A stretch of DNA of 64,000 nt from Elysia chlorotica (GCA_003991915.1 RQTK01000022.1:44881-108880), one strand, 5' to 3'. Positions 34,547 to 46,699 are shown, counted from the stretch's first letter. Notes: generated from the sequence alone by a model not told the origin. Translations and numbers: made by a program.

Positions 34547-35375
34547 GAGGAACAGAGGGTGCCCGTTTAAAATGTATGTCATACAGTTATATATAGAGAG
34601 AGATAAATAAAAAAAAAATAATGGTTAGCAAGCTCCATGCACGAGCAAGCCATTGTCTGGTAGAGAGAAGAACAGAGGGTGGTCGTTTAAAATGTATGTC
34701 ATAGAATTAGATTGACAGATAAATGAAAAAAAGAACGGTTAGCAAGTTCCATGTACGAGCAGGCCATTGTCTGGTAGAAAAGAGCATAAGATACGCCCTT
34801 TGGAGTCATTCAAGTGTTACAGTGGAAAGAAGAAATAAATAATGATAAAGCTTAATCGTTGAAAATAGACCATGCAGTTTTTTTTATTTTATTTTTTTTT
34901 TATTTTTTTTTATATAAACAGAAGCAGAAGCAGTCCACGAGATTGGTATAGACGCCAAAGAATAAAGTCTACAATAACGTTTACAATGTATCATAGACTT
35001 ATATAGAGAGATGAATGAAAAAAAGAATGGTTAGCAAGTTCCATGTACGAGCAGGCCATTGTCTGGTAGAAAAGAGCATAAGATACGCCCTTTGGAGTCA
35101 TTCAAGTGTTACAGTGGAAAGAAGAAATAAATAATGATAAAGCTTAATCGTTGAAAATAGACCATGCAGTTTTTTTTATTTTATTTTATTTAAATTTTTT
35201 TTTTATATAAACAGAAGCAGAAGCAGTCCACGAGATTGGTATAGACGCCAAAGAATAAAGTCTACAATAACGTTTACAATGTATCATAGACTTATATAGA
35301 GAGATGAATGAAAAAAAGAATGGTTAGCAAGCTCTATGCACGAGCAAGCCATTGTCTGGTAGAAAGAGGAACAGA
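34436..35375. repeat. Duplicated copies of exon 1 acceptor edge
   Basis: Five copies of GGTTAGCAAGCTCCATGCAC then GAGCAAGCCATTGTCTGGTA (starting about 34443, 34623, 34737, 35030, 35323). On the minus strand each has CTACCAG/ACA, the ATG and about 30 bp coding MACSCMELA, then diverges. The units at 34737 and 35030 are 293-bp direct repeats. A (GA)30 tract at 34483-34542 lies in the first copy, giving a long polypyrimidine stretch before that acceptor. Confidence 0.95.
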
Positions 35376-35499
35376 TGGTGGTCGTTTGAAAGTATGTCAT
35401 ACAATTAGATAGAGAAACATGGAAAAAGAATGGGTTGTCGACATAGAAGGCTGGGCGGGCATGAAAATTTGAGAGTGTACCACAAGACACCAGAAAATG

Positions 35500-35700
35500 G
35501 AGGACTACTGGGCGAGCTCTTCTGGGATGGCACGTGTTTTTTTTTGTGCTAATGAAAAGAAGAAAGAGCAAGAAACGTCTATCAAATCAACACTTAAGTT
35601 TACGGAAGCGGCGGCTTCAGGACAAGCCAAGCATTTGGCGCCACTTGAGGATGGAACCTCTGACCTTCTACTCGCGAGTCCAGCGTTCTGAAGATCGAGC
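35500..35700 (-). mobile_element. Possible tRNA-like repeat head
   Basis: On the minus strand GTGCCATAGTACAGCTCGAT...CTGGACTCGCGAGTAG...GTCAGAGGTTCCATCC has D-arm, anticodon-arm and B-box-like order. It is weak and could be chance. Confidence 0.25.
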
Positions 35701-35724
35701 TGTACTATGGCACCCGGGGACAAA

Positions 35725-35939
35725 AACTATTGTGTCACGTGAAGCATGTTAAGACCACACCCACACACACAAGCTGTCAACTGCAGAGGTTCGATCGACT
35801 GCTATACTGGCATGATGGTTTGCCCAAGTTGTTACGGCATAGGCATATAGGCACCTTGAGGTTGCTGGCTCAAGACCGTGGGCGATGGAAGGAGTTTGTT
35901 GCTGCCCTAATTGCCAACGGCAAAAAGGGCAGTAAGTAA
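35725..35939 (+). pseudogene. LINE C-terminal relic
   Basis: Encodes LQRFDRLLYWHDGLPKLLRH and LRLLAQDRGRWKEFVAALIA ending GKKGSK-stop, followed by AAGTAAGTAATA. The A-x-D-R-x-x-W-x-x-F/L-V pattern at a protein end with a TAAG-like tail is typical of non-LTR retrotransposons. It lies in the intron upstream of exon 1. Confidence 0.5.
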
Positions 35940-36184
35940 GTAATATATTATATCACTAAATTGTTTCCCCACTCTCACAAAAGGGAACAAAGAGGGATTA
36001 GCGGTTTGGGCTGGCAATCCTGGTGGTATAGAATTTAAGGTCAATACTGCGACCTTGCTACTCGTCAAGACCTGTCGCCACACAAGATCCCCCTGGGAGA
36101 AATAAAAGACATTAAACCCAGTGTGATAGAACAACTAACTTAACATAGAAGCCTCTGAAATTCCCCCTTTACTCTTCCCATTAC

Positions 36185-36772
36185 CAGTTGTATATCATCC
36201 TGAGAGGCCGAGTCGCCATCTCTCCCGCCACCACCACCACCACCTCCTCCACCTCCACTCGAGTCCAGCTTGCGCCAGCTTTTGCCGATGACCGCGCCTC
36301 GACCGTCGGACTCGCCGTTCCCTGACCGGTATGACGTCACGTCCCAGATGCGGGTGGCCGGACGGGGGACCAAGGGCAGCCTGTCCCTGGACGGAAGTAT
36401 CTCCACTCCGCGGCGACTTCCGGCAGGCCCCTTCCCAGCCAACCCTCCTCCTCCTCCTCCTCCTCCTCTTCCTCCTGCTCCTACTGCTATCCCTCCACCG
36501 CGGCCGCCCAACACAGCCAGCTTTTGGCGCCAACCGTCCGGAGTCTTTCCCGCGCCGTTCCCGACCGCGGGCTGCAGTTGGCCCGCTCCCGCGCATGCCT
36601 GGAGGTACTTCCGGCGCTGCTGAGCCTCAGAGCCGTTCCAGGTTTTGCGGAGGTTGTCGCCCCTGTTGCGGAGGATCGTGTCTGGGTGGAGCAAGCTCTC
36701 GCATTCCTCGCTAGAGTCTCTCGTGCCGTCCTCGGCTATGCCTTTGAAGGATGGTAAGTTGTCTGTCTCCAT
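36185..36772 (-). CDS. Putative N-terminal coding exon of GPSM2 (Gly-rich)
   Basis: An uninterrupted 196-codon frame from ATG 36772-36770 (METDNLPSFKGIAEDGTRDS) runs to a donor CAACTG/GTAATGG at 36185-36184. Splicing to the exon 1 acceptor gives ...DDIQL-T-MACSC in frame, phase 0. The middle is low-complexity Gly (from CCT and CAC repeats); the ends look like ordinary protein (RNRGDNLRKTW, GKSWRKLDSS). If used, the protein would be 818 residues. Vertebrate LGN also has a short upstream coding piece before its MEASC. No homologue of this extension is recognised, and the donor is not strong. It could be 5' UTR that happens to be open. Confidence 0.45.
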
Positions 36773-37500
36773 TAGGGATTTTGTGTGATGAAGCTTATAA
36801 TCCGTAGGGTTAGGTGTAACACAACTGCATCGCAAGCTGATACTAAACTCCAATATTTTCCATGTAAAAACAAAGTGTCATAAGCTAAAAGTCAGCCTGA
36901 CTTAAAGCTTGGTTGAAAATCCGACATGAGTAAAGGTTCAGTTTGTTACACAGGAAACAATTAGTTGAAATACCTAGTACTCCAAGGTCAAGTTTGTTAT
37001 CCAGGAAACTATTACTTTGAATGCCCCTACTCCATGAGGCATTCAGTGTCCTTCAGCGATGACATCACCACAAAGGATTTCTTCACCAAAGATACCAAAG
37101 ATAAAACTACATATATTTGGAATATAGATAGGAAGTACATGTAGTGCAATGATCTATTGGTGTATTTTCAGAATTTCAAGCACAATACACGTCCGATTCT
37201 TCCATTCCATTAAAGCTTGCCGACAAAAAGAAAGGAACAATTTGATCCAAGTGATGATATAAGAAAAAAAAATCACAAATCGACTGAAAACACTTACCGC
37301 ACAAAAATGATGTGACTTTTTACCATCTTTGCACTCTACGACACCACTTTGAAAAGAAATCAATAATATCAAACTGTCTGAACTTAGAGCGAATGTACTT
37401 TAAAAGTCTTATTAGCTGTAGCGTACTATAGGTCTAATTTACGCTCCATCAATCGCACCACCAATATCGACTTTCCCAATGGCAACATAGAACCTCTCTC
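36773..37500. other. Region upstream of GPSM2, promoter not identified
   Basis: No TATA box, CpG-dense stretch or clear exon is visible beyond 36.78 kb. The GPSM2 transcription start is not resolved. Confidence 0.35.
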
Positions 37501-37518
37501 TCTCTCTCTCTCTCTCTC

Positions 37519-37665
37519 TAATGTGACCGGCTGAGAAAAAAAGTCGTGGTATCCCTGCCCTGTCTCGTGTGTGGCAGCACATAAATTGTCAGACGTCAGT
37601 CTTAGGGCCCGTCCACAATATATCATATATAGTGATGATGTGGGACGTTAAGCCAAATCAACTAC
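37519..37665 (+). mobile_element. SINE body and tail, next to (CT)n
   Basis: TAATGTGACCGGCTGAG, CCTGTCTCGTGTGTGGCAGC, GTGATGATGTGGGACGTTAA. The head is replaced by a (TC)n tract at 37493-37518. Confidence 0.85.
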
Positions 37666-37725
37666 AACTTCCCTCTCACTCTCTTTTCTCTCTCCCCCCC
37701 CCTTTTTCCGTCGCTCTCTATCAAT

Positions 37726-38265
37726 TGCAAATCGATACTGGGTAAGATTATAGACGAAAGAGTGTACTAAAATGTGTACAAATACGATTGTTTGACAAGA
37801 GGTTGGTAGGTCGGAGTACCGCCATCTCGAGGAACATAAGCCTTAAAAGGGTGTACATGGTGTATACATATGTTTTTGTTCGTTTTTTGGTGTGCTTTTC
37901 CTCCTAGTCAGTTGCAGTCGATACTAGGTAAAATTACAGCCGAAAAGTGGAATAAAATGTGTAGAAATACGATTGGTTGACAAGAGGTTGGTATGTCCGG
38001 GTGATACTATATCGAGGGACATAAGCCTTAAAAGGGTGTACATGGTGGATACATATGTTTTTCTTGTATTTTTGGTGTGGTTTTTTCCTCAGTTGCAGTC
38101 GGTACTAGGTAAAATAAATAGCCGAAAAGTGTACTAAAATGTGTAGAAATACGATTGGTTGAGAAGAGGTTGGTATGTCTGGGTGATACTATATCAAGGG
38201 ACATAAGCCTTAAAAGGGTGTGCATGACGGATACGCATGTATTTGTTGGTTTTTTATATGCACGT
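37726..38265. repeat. About 180-bp tandem repeat, 3 copies
   Basis: Units with GATACTAGGTAAAATTACAG, AAATACGATTGGTTGACAAG, GGACATAAGCCTTAAAAGGG and a T-rich TTTTTGGTGTG end. Confidence 0.9.
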
Positions 38266-38412
38266 CATGCTTTGATATGTTTTCCATTAGATTTTTCTTG
38301 TTGTTTTTTCTGATGTCTGTTCTACACTTCAGGGTCCATTTCCTGTGTCCATTAGCGCAAAGATAACATCGACTTTGAAGTCAATAGTATAATAGCCATT
38401 ATTGTAACGGAT

Positions 38413-38525
38413 GAGGAACAGAGAGAGAGAGAGAGAACCAGTAGGGAGCGAAATCGCCAGGGCTCGAACCACGGTCATTTTGCGTCGGAAGCCGATGTTC
38501 TACCCCAGGACCACCGCGCCCCCCT
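38413..38525 (-). mobile_element. SINE head fragment after (GA)n
   Basis: ACCAGTAGGGAGCGAAATCG, GGGCTCGAACCACGG, GATGTTCTACCCCAGGACCA, CCGCGCCCCC. Confidence 0.85.
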
Positions 38526-38864
38526 CTCTGTGTTACAAACAGCACGTAAAATGGCCAGAGGCCAGATTTGGAATACGTTCACGATATGACATATACAGCA
38601 AACAGTTCAACTCTGTGTGACAGCGAGAAAATTGCCAGAGTTTAGCCTTAGAACCAGTCTCCGCTATAACCTAATTGTTGACTATGAGTATGAGCGCAGA
38701 CAAAATTGATCAAAACAAATAATTAACGACAGATAATGAGCTTAAAGCGTTATTTAAAATACGAGTAGAACTAATCAGATCCATGCCCAAATACCCATGA
38801 ACTTTCTAGGCAGTACACATGAATGAATTTTAATTCGAGATTATTTTATCACTGTTAGGAAGAA

Positions 38865-38871
<7 letters not shown>

Positions 38872-38930
<59 letters not shown>
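38872..38930. repeat. (GA)n microsatellite
   Basis: About 28 GA units. Confidence 0.95.
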
Positions 38931-38932
<2 letters not shown>

Positions 38933-38964
38933 TAGACATCCGACCATAACGTCTTTATTTTTGT

Positions 38965-39180
38965 TTTCTTATGCTGGTTAACGTCCAGCGACAGAATTGA
39001 ATATTCGACTATATTGTGCACGGGCTCCAAGTCTGATGTTTGACAAAACTATGGCGTCTCAAAACACGGCAACCCGACTGTGGCATCTGAATACATAGTT
39101 CGTAAATCGGGGCTCTGAAACCACTAAGTACTACCTCGTTGTACTTAGCAGACCATCAGTCCAGCCTGATTAAATTTTAC
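38965..39180 (-). mobile_element. Diverged SINE body
   Basis: GGTTAACGTCCAGCGACAG, CGACTATATTGTGCACGGGC and TCTGATGTTTGACAAAAC match the SINE tail and body; the head end is not recognisable. Confidence 0.5.
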
Positions 39181-40635
39181 GAGCGAGTTGAGACCCGAGT
39201 CTGGCGTGAAGACCAATGACACTAGATCTCGATTTCGATCTAATCATGATTGCGGAGTTAAGACTATTATTATTGTGGTGGTGGGGCGAGTTCAAGCCTC
39301 AGGCTCGATATAAAGTCAATCTGGAAACCTGCTCGGGCGGGGTCGCTAATTGGTTTATCACAGCACAGGACACTCACCTGTGGGGAAAACTACTGAGTTT
39401 GTACTAATTACTATAGGTCAGTAGATTGGCGGGGGGAAGTGGAAGGGGAAAGGCTAGGGGAATATGGAAGGAGAGGGTGAAAGGAAGAGGGGTGAGGAGA
39501 GACAGACGGAGAGGGGGTAGAGAGAGGGGGAGCTGTAGAGCGAAGGAGGGAGGTACAGATATAGAGGGGGGAGCGAGGGAGACAGAAAGAAAAAGGGGCG
39601 AGAGAAAGAATCGTGGAATACAGGTGACAAAAACGAAGAGGTCAATGATTTTAGTTGTACAGATTATTTGGTACAAGACTGACAGTGTAGGTGTGTAAAA
39701 ATGTGACCAAACAATTTTTCATTGGTTCGCTCACACAACTATTCCACTGCCTCATTTATTTCCTATAGATCTCTGTCGCATCAATTGGTGTTAACGTTTC
39801 CATGAAAACCAGAGCTGCCAACCCAACTAGGTGTACGAAATTAATTTTATTATTAAAAAAAATATGCTTTTTTGGCGTAAAATTATCAGACTTTAGCGAC
39901 ATTGCCTAGTAGCTGACAGATGATGGACATTTAGAAACCAGCAAAGGAAATGAAACAACCAAGGGCTATCTATTCCTACATCAATATTATTTATAAACGA
40001 AAAATACAGAACACAGAATACAAAAATCTTTATTCATCCCTCAAGGGGAAATTAAAGTACGCACTCTTCGTAAAACAAACGAAATTATGAAGTTTTCAAC
40101 GATATGAAAATATCAACAATATTATACATACTATATAAATCATTTTGTATTTCTCCGTTTTCAAACGAGAAAGCATAATTACACTCAAAGCTCATTCCTA
40201 GTCGTAGATCACGAAATGAAACGGAAATAATCGAAATACAATGATGTTTCCCCAACTATCTATACAATATTAAATTACATTTTTTAAGCTACCCGGAACA
40301 ATAATTATGTGGTTTAAAAAAAAAAAGAAAAAAAGAAAATTATTATTTTAACGGAACTTGGCACGGGTATTAATATAATACCCGACATTTCCGCGGTAAT
40401 TTAATCAGTCACGACTTAACCTACTTAATATAATGTATATATAAAAAGAATACGCTCAGTAATATATATACATGAGTTTTGCGGCAAGTTTTTTTTTTTT
40501 TTTTAATAAAGATTCGATATTCCATCCACGCTCTGTTCCCGTTTCCATGGAAACAAAAAAAAGTTTCGATTTTAATAAATCTCACAGTACGTGTTACGTA
40601 GATAGTGAAAACTTGTTCTTTCTTTCATCACCAAC
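39181..40635. other. No gene; GA-rich 39.42-39.61 kb
   Basis: A purine-rich low-complexity block (39428-39610) and AT-rich DNA. No coding signal is supported. Confidence 0.35.
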
Positions 40636-40940
40636 TATCATCACTCGTGGATGGGTCCCAAGACCAAAGCCTGGCAATTTCAAAGTCCTCCTACTCCTGC
40701 ACGGAAGCAGAAAGGCGATATCAAGACCCAGTAAATGTCGGTTTTACACTGATCTATATCCTTGTTAAATACCATGGATTTAGAGCCTTTTAGAAATGAG
40801 ATAAATCATTTTACAACTAAGCTGATGTCACACTGACACAAATCAGATTGATCAGTGAGGGACATAGCGGCTGAATCAGGAAGCGAACCTCAGACATACA
40901 GCGCTCTGGCCCAGTCCTCTACCAAATGAGCCACCTAGTT
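40636..40940 (-). mobile_element. SINE-like element with a different tRNA-like head
   Basis: Body GTGGATGGGTCCCAAGACCA and GCCTGGCAATTTC; head on the minus strand AACTAGGTGGCTCATTTGGT then AGAGGACTGGG and a B-box-like GAGGTTCGCTTCC. A and B boxes are about 40 bp apart, as in tRNAs. Confidence 0.6.
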
Positions 40941-40974
40941 ATAATTCGTTAGTTTTTGCTTCCATGACGTTTCC

Positions 40975-40976
<2 letters not shown>

Positions 40977-41006
<30 letters not shown>

Positions 41007-41021
41007 GAGAGAAAGCGAGAG
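40977..41021. repeat. (GA)n microsatellite
   Basis: GA-rich tract with GATA and GAAA interruptions. Confidence 0.9.
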
Positions 41022-41431
41022 ATTTGCCTTGGTGTAAAGATTAAATTCTACACGGAATAACCTGACAGTTTGTCGTTTTTGTTTTGTTCTTCATTTAAAG
41101 TTGCTTTATTGTTTGTTTGTTTGTTTGTTTGTGCTATATTTTTCTTTCCAGACAGAACCAATGACATGTCCGTAGGAGTGACATCGACAGGGTATTGCTT
41201 TGTTCCATCAAATGCATGCATGAACTTTTTGTAACGATTAGCTTTCAAACCCAATGCAGATGCTATGTGCAGGGTTATCCGGTGTGTTGCGTGCAAGCAA
41301 TTGCCAACGTTTCCACTGTACTTATTCTTGCCATAAAAAAACAAAACAACAACTATAAGATTACGAAATAGAGATGTTTTATTTCCCTGAATCTTTGATT
41401 ATGTTTTGATTCCATGACGTTTCCTCCAAAG

Positions 41432-41433
<2 letters not shown>

Positions 41434-41472
<39 letters not shown>

Positions 41473-41851
41473 AGAGATGGATGGAGGGGGAAAGAGAGAA
41501 ATGGAGTGAGGGGAGAGAGATGGAAAGAGGGGAGAGAGATGGAGCGAGAGGGGGAGACAGATAGAGAGAGAGAGAAAGGGAGAGAGAGAGGGGGGGGGGA
41601 GGGGGAGGGGGGGGGGGGGGGGNNNNNNNNNNNNNNNNNNNNNNNNNNNNNNNNNNNNNNNNNNNNNNNNNNNNNNNNNNNNNNNNNNNNNNNNNNNNNN
41701 NNNNNNNNNNNNNNNNNNAGAAGAAGAAGAAGAAGAAGAAGAAGAAGAAGAAGAAGAAGAAGAAGAAGAAGAAGAAGAAGAAGAAGAAGAAGAAGAAGAA
41801 GAAGAAGAAGAAGAAGAAGAAGAAGAAGAAGAAGAAGAAGAAGAAGAAGAA
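41434..41851. repeat. Homopurine tract with embedded assembly gap
   Basis: (GA)n, GGA-rich and poly-G sequence (41434-41622), then 96 Ns (41623-41718), then about 44 GAA units (41719-41851). Protein frames across it are artefacts. Confidence 0.98.
41623..41718. other. Assembly gap (96 N)
   Basis: Unknown bases; true length is uncertain because both flanks are simple purine repeats. Confidence 0.99.
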
Positions 41852-42424
41852 GCACAGCTTCATAAATATTGTCGACGACGGTGACACTATTTCCGAACTG
41901 AAAAAAAATTGAGGGATGAAAAAAAAAAATTCACCGTTAAGTACAGTTCATGATTATAATATTCTTGAAGAAATTGTAATATCGAAGAAAATGTATCCAT
42001 TACAAAAAATAGTTTAAAAAATGTGTTTAAAAAAAGGAATCAAACGCAAGTCGTGGTAGATTAATATGGATAGCCCTCGGCTAGCTATATGGGGTATTGA
42101 GTCCGTTTTATCTCAATCTAGTTTTGGATCTAGACTTGTATTCTTAAAAAAAAAAACTTAACTAATATGTGGTTAAGTTATACGTTATCAAAGTTCTGAG
42201 CAGTATCCTTTTGAGGACGACGATAAATCATTAAAAAAAATCTTGTTTTAGCCCAGCTGCTGACACATTTATTCTTACGTCGAGTCGTAAGCATACCACA
42301 ATGTTGTTCATACGATCCCAGACAAGAAAAAGCAAAATAAAACAAAACAAGTCTAATAGTAGTATAATAATTATACACAAGCCGTGTGTAAAGCCCTCTG
42401 ACAGGAGCTTTCATTTTTGTGAAA

Positions 42425-42515
42425 GCCGATGGAAGAGTGGTTAAGCACACTGGTCTTCGCCTTGGCAAAGCGATGGGTGCCGAGTAGAAGGTGCGGGTTC
42501 GATCCCCGTCCATGT
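42425..42515 (+). mobile_element. tRNA-like sequence (type II-like), probably a SINE head
   Basis: GCCGATGGAAGAGTGGTTAA has an A-box-like start as in Leu/Ser tRNAs, and GCGGGTTCGATCCCCGT is a near-perfect T arm with B box. The 3' end (CCATGTCA) does not pair with the 5' end. A second TTCGATTCCCCATCGG at 42630-42645 does pair with GCCGATGG, suggesting a tRNA-like unit interrupted by about 110 bp. Not called as a functional tRNA. Confidence 0.5.
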
Positions 42516-42662
42516 CATCAGTCTAAAAATGTGTCTTTGTCTACTTGTCTTATCTGTTGGTCTCAACTAGACCTAGGTTTGTGGCTGTCCCTTCTAACCT
42601 ATAATAATTATACATGTACGAGTTGAAGGTTCGATTCCCCATCGGAGAAGCATATTGCACAC

Positions 42663-42823
42663 AAGTTAAATAAAACAATAATATATTGCATTTATAAAGC
42701 GCAAGTTAAATAAAACAATAATATATTGCATTTATAAAGCGCAAGTTAAATAAAACAATAATATATTGCATTTAAAAAGCGCAAGTTAAATAAAACAATA
42801 ATATATTGCATTTATAAAGCGCA
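42663..42823. repeat. 40-bp tandem repeat, 4 copies
   Basis: Unit AAGTTAAATAAAACAATAAT then ATATTGCATTTATAAAGCGC, repeated four times with one substitution. The TTGCATTTATAAAGCGC motif also occurs at 60470-60488. Confidence 0.95.
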
Positions 42824-42849
42824 CTTCCAAGAACTATCATGCTCAATGG

Positions 42850-43215
42850 CATTGTTGCTGGCGTTGAACGAACATAACTCTTACAGGTACCAATATCTAG
42901 CCTTAAGACTTATGGTGACAGAGCTTTTAGTGTTGCAGGCCCATGTGTTTGGAATTCACTGCCTTTTTCACTGAGGTCTGCAGGCAATGTTGCAATTAAA
43001 AAAAAAACACCTCAAGACATACCTATTTAAAAATTATCTTGATAAGTAATATCATGTCAAATTTTGCTTTTGGATATTGAGTGTCTGTGCGTGCAGTGTG
43101 TTTGTATGGGTGTGGGTGTGTCTGATGTACAATTAGTATGGACGAATGAAAGAGTATAGTAAAGCGCTTTGAGGCCTCGGCATAAAGCGCTATAAAAATG
43201 CACTTATTAAGCTTA
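42850..43215 (+). pseudogene. L2/CR1-like LINE 3' end
   Basis: TATGGTGACAGAGCTTTTAG... encodes YGDRAFSVAGPCVWNSLPFS then LRS, the conserved last block of L2/CR1/jockey-type reverse transcriptase proteins (GERSFS-A-G-P-x-x-WNSLP). The end is CTATTTAAAAATTATCTTGA and a 3' UTR with AAAGCGCTTTGAGGCCTCGG...GCGCTATAAAAATGCAC. It is 5'-truncated and frame-damaged. Confidence 0.75.
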
Positions 43216-43435
43216 TTTATTATTATTTATTATAAACCACCTACAAACAAAACAAATTTGCCGACCCCTAGTTTCGGTCTAGATCTAGACCCTTACAAAA
43301 TAGCCAAAGCATTGAGCCAGACTGTGACTACAGGTGTGACCAGGTGTGGACATCTCTGGCTGGTCAAGCTAAGTGTGAGCGACTGGGGACGGCGCCATAA
43401 ACATCCCCTGCCGAGAAATTATGCGCTGGTGTGGA

Positions 43436-44400
<965 letters not shown>

Positions 44401-44904
44401 AATAGATAGAAAGATAGATGGATGGATAGAAAGATAGATGGATGGATAGACAGATAGATAGATGGATGGACGGATTTGATGGATAGATAGATGGGTAGAT
44501 AGATAGTTAGTTAGATAAATAGAGGTAGAGAGAGAGAAAAGGCGGGGGGGGGGTAGAGAAAGGGAGGTATCAAGAGAAAGTCAATGAAAAATAAGGCAAT
44601 ATACATTACTAGCCACCATTACCACCACACTTAGTAGGGCTGATCCATCTAGGCCTTGATGAGCAGTCTGTGCTCAATAATTCAACCCCCGGGGAAAACA
44701 AGGCCGCAAGAACCTGCCGTAGTTAAGTAAAAAAAACGATCGTTTCGCCACCGCCACTAATGGACGGCGCGGGCGAATAAACGGACACTATGACAGTTAC
44801 TTTTAGATTAATGGTGCTGTCAACTTTTTTCTATTTTTATTCTGTATCTTAAAAGTTTTATGACTTTGGCATGGATTGACGCAGGCAGCTAAAATGTTGG
44901 GCTT

Positions 44905-45172
44905 GGTTGGTTGGATTGAGTTGGTTTAACGTCCAACAACAGCACTATATAGGCTATATTGTGGACGGGCCCCAAAACAAAAGTCTGAAAATTATATGTG
45001 CTGCCACACACGAGAAAGAACGGGAATACCAAGACTACTGTCTCAGAAAGTCAAATTAAACTGACACCGACACAACCAGTACTGAGTAAAAAACGAAAAA
45101 AGCAAGGAATCGAACAAAGGACCTTTTGCGTCGGAAGCCGATGTTCTACCCCTGGACCATCGCTCCCCCAAC
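44905..45172 (-). mobile_element. tRNA-headed SINE, full length
   Basis: GAGTTGGTTTAACGTCCAAC...GCTGCCACACACGAGAAAG...TTGCGTCGGAAGCCGATGTT...CTGGACCATCGCTCCCCC. A-rich substitutions in the middle make it more diverged than the 22.6 and 29.2 kb copies. Confidence 0.85.
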
Positions 45173-45474
45173 TAAACTGCTGCTTGGCGAAAAAAACAAA
45201 AACAAAACAAAAAACAAACAGCCCATCTGGTTAGTAAACATGTAATGTGACGTGAAGAGGGAAAAAAACCCACAATAACAATAGCAATAATACAGATAAC
45301 CTTTTAACTGATGTAGTGATGGCTGATTTAATCCTATTAGGTTCGTAGCGGATGCAGGTTTTATTTTTACTTTTTTCCTAAATAATTCATGGATTTTTTC
45401 AATCAATCGACTAATATTACCAGTGGCGTCGGTTTGGCGACCATCCCCACCACCATCAACTGTGAGTCTCCCCC

Positions 45475-45555
45475 CCCTCTCTCTCTCCTTCTTTCTCTCT
45501 CTATCTCTCTCTCCTCTCTCTCTCTCTCTGCCCCCCTCCCCTCTATCTCTCTCAC
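45475..45555. repeat. (CT)n-rich tract
   Basis: CT-rich low-complexity block. Confidence 0.85.
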
Positions 45556-45756
45556 AATCTGTCTCCACTCCCTTTCCGTTTCTACGACGCCGCAATCTTT
45601 GCATTGTCATCTTTTTTTCTCCTCATTCCACTGCCCGATCCTACCTAGCTTGATTATAATAATAATATTACATGTATGTCTCTAAGCAATCTGTCTTCTA
45701 AGAGATAAATCGCTTTGATCTTTCATATTTCCCCATCCCCCTGATGAATCTATAAT

Positions 45757-45757
45757 A

Positions 45758-45801
<44 letters not shown>

Positions 45802-45826
45802 GTTATTATTATTATTATTGTTATTC
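45757..45826. repeat. (ATT)n microsatellite
   Basis: About 22 ATT/GTT units, directly followed by a SINE head fragment. Confidence 0.95.
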
Positions 45827-45912
45827 ATTATACTGACACCGACCCAACCAGTAGGGAACGCAACAGCCAGGATTCGAACTCGGAACCTTTTGTGTCGGAA
45901 GCCGACTAGAAG
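45826..45912 (-). mobile_element. SINE head fragment
   Basis: CATTATACTGACACCGACCC, AGCCAGGATTCGAACTCGG, TGTGTCGGAAGCCGAC. The body and tail are missing, replaced by the ATT tract. Confidence 0.85.
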
Positions 45913-46163
45913 TAGACCCCGCGCTTTGATCTGCAGTACCAAGTACCAAGTTACCCAATCCGGACCTACATATAGATCCAGTAACACTTGGTAAATCAAG
46001 TATGAGAAGTCTAAAAATAGCCTAATTGCGACAAGTGTGACGAAATACTTTTTACTCTAAAAATAGGCATTACCAAAAGACCTAACGCAAAAAAAGCTAA
46101 AACTGTTTTTTGTTTTTACAATTTTACGCATAAGGGTGATAATTGGCGAGAAGTCCTCTTGAA

Positions 46164-46167
<4 letters not shown>

Positions 46168-46211
<44 letters not shown>

Positions 46212-46262
46212 AGGAGAGGGAAGAGGAGGAGGAGGAGGAGGAGGAGGAGGAGGAGGAGGAGT
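46168..46262. repeat. (GA)n-(GGA)n microsatellite
   Basis: GA run followed by GGA run. Confidence 0.95.
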
Positions 46263-46419
46263 GGGACGAATAATAGGTTGATGAGCCACAGGGATGTTTT
46301 GATCGGTATCCCGTTCTTGCTTGGCGCGACTTAATTAGTATTGACTTCGGCCGTTTGGGGGGAGATCATGTAGGAGGCAAGACCTTAAATGTTTGTCGTA
46401 AAAGCAACTAAGCTATACC

Positions 46420-46625
46420 GCAAATTTGTCTCATGACGATAGCTGTAGAGCGTTGGCCTCCCAATCGATAGATCCCCCTGTTCAAAACCCAAGATCGACA
46501 GTACACTGGATATGGCCACAATATTCGCTTCTAGTTATATCGGTTTTAGTATAAAGTGATCTCCTGGTATATACCACTCTGTCTCTGTGTAGCGGCATGA
46601 TAACTAAGGGTGTGGTTAATAATAG
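46420..46625 (+). mobile_element. SINE-like element with another tRNA-like head
   Basis: GATAGCTGTAGAGCGTTGGC, CTCCCAATCGATAG and CTGTTCAAAACCC have tRNA-like A/B-box order; the following body has CACTCTGTCTCTGTGTAGCG and GCATGATAAC. Confidence 0.5.
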
Positions 46626-46699
46626 CCCAGTCCATTGCTAACAAACTAACGAAGGTCGAATCAAACAGCTAATTTTGGTAATTTGAATAACTTTTTCTA

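Noticed and set aside
36270-36714. Plus-strand Pro-rich frames at 36.3-36.7 kb
   Set aside because: They are antisense shadows of the minus-strand Gly-rich exon candidate, which alone has in-frame splicing to GPSM2.
41379-41887. Poly-Leu, poly-Phe and poly-Arg frames around the gap
   Set aside because: They run through 96 Ns and simple GAA/GA repeats.
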